DNA of 6,638 nucleotides from Lachnospiraceae bacterium (GTDB taxonomy: Bacteria; Bacillota_A; Clostridia; Lachnospirales; Lachnospiraceae): NCBI GenBank assembly GCA_009774465.1, contig VSNT01000176.1:1-6638 (forward strand), in the 5' to 3' direction. Positions 6,475 to 6,638 of this stretch are shown one piece after another (the stretch's first letter is position 1; the number at the start of each line of letters is the position of its first letter). The translations under genes and the position numbers were made by a program. Below the pieces are notes generated by a model. It had not been told where the DNA came from, made no database searches, and saw nothing but the letters and a program-made list of their open reading frames with translations.

Positions 6475-6638
6475 AATAGTCTCACTTTCTTAAACATGAA
6501 TAAAATGCATACACCGGACCAGCAGCTCCATCTGCACGGAATTTTAGCCCCACCCTGCCGAAAGGGAGCCCCACTCCACGAAAGTAAAGAAAGGGACCTG
6601 TATAATTGGCGTAGCACAGGAAACTGTGACTATATCAA
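6475..6638. other. upstream region with small repeats, no clear gene
   Basis: This 164-base right edge shows no gene I recognise. On the minus strand several frames are open for 30-50 codons, none with a family resemblance. It has two direct copies of AGCCCCAC (6546-6553, 6567-6574), 21 bases apart, and a hairpin near the edge (6612-6632). It should contain the promoter of the recombinase-domain gene; no clear -35/-10 pair stands out. It may also be the tail of a gene or element cut by the window. Confidence 0.4.
6612..6632. repeat. short hairpin with GAAA tetraloop
   Basis: CACAG at 6615-6619 pairs with CTGTG at 6624-6628 around a GAAA loop. With one bulged A (6629) the stem extends by TAG/CTA (6612-6614, 6630-6632). 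GNRA-closed stems are stable in RNA on the + strand. No T run follows within the window, so it is not called a terminator. Confidence 0.3.

Noticed and set aside
1..6638. CRISPR array, tRNA or rRNA gene
   Set aside because: I saw no regularly spaced direct repeats, tRNA cloverleaf arms or conserved rRNA stretches on either strand.

Overview
The window looks like accessory DNA from a gut-type Clostridia (Bacillota; Lachnospiraceae/Oscillospiraceae-like) genome. The reasons are strong Shine-Dalgarno sites, a relic of a large serine recombinase of the TnpX/TndX type common in that group, a stand-alone recombinase-domain ORF, and a KilA-N protein, all flanking one defence operon. Organism assignment is inference; no rRNA or housekeeping gene is present. 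Base composition is patchy by eye: the recombinase relic on the left is GC-rich, while the central operon is clearly AT-rich, as expected of a mosaic of transferred pieces.

Layout. 1-114: non-coding, with one small hairpin. 115-579 (+): an internal slice of a large serine recombinase with both ends missing. 580-753: non-coding, with a strong inverted repeat at 594-626. 754-5403 (-): a complete four-gene operon read right to left, qatA (KAP P-loop ATPase), qatB (small helical protein), qatC (QueC-like PP-loop enzyme) and qatD (TatD-like metallohydrolase). 5470-6066 (-): a KilA-N domain protein. 6124-6474 (-): a 116-residue protein with only the PF07508 'Recombinase' domain. 6475-6638: leader or non-coding DNA with small repeats. 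No stretch over 300 bases lacks a gene.

The main content is the QatABCD anti-phage system, recognised from gene order and from intact motifs in all three enzymes: Walker A and B in QatA, SGGLDS plus a cysteine cluster in QatC, and the full metal-ligand set in QatD. The genes are packed with a 4-base gap, a 1-base gap and a 14-base overlap, so translation is probably coupled. With the best-supported start, QatB begins Met-Gly, which would expose an N-terminal glycine. That fits a model in which the QueC-like QatC attaches a deazaguanine-type base to its small partner protein, as I recall being proposed for QueC-like enzymes in bacterial immunity; this is inference here. Other points of note are a 21-codon, very basic reading frame that links the KilA-N stop codon to the qatA start through TAATG, and the signs that the defence operon sits in a recombinase-built island.
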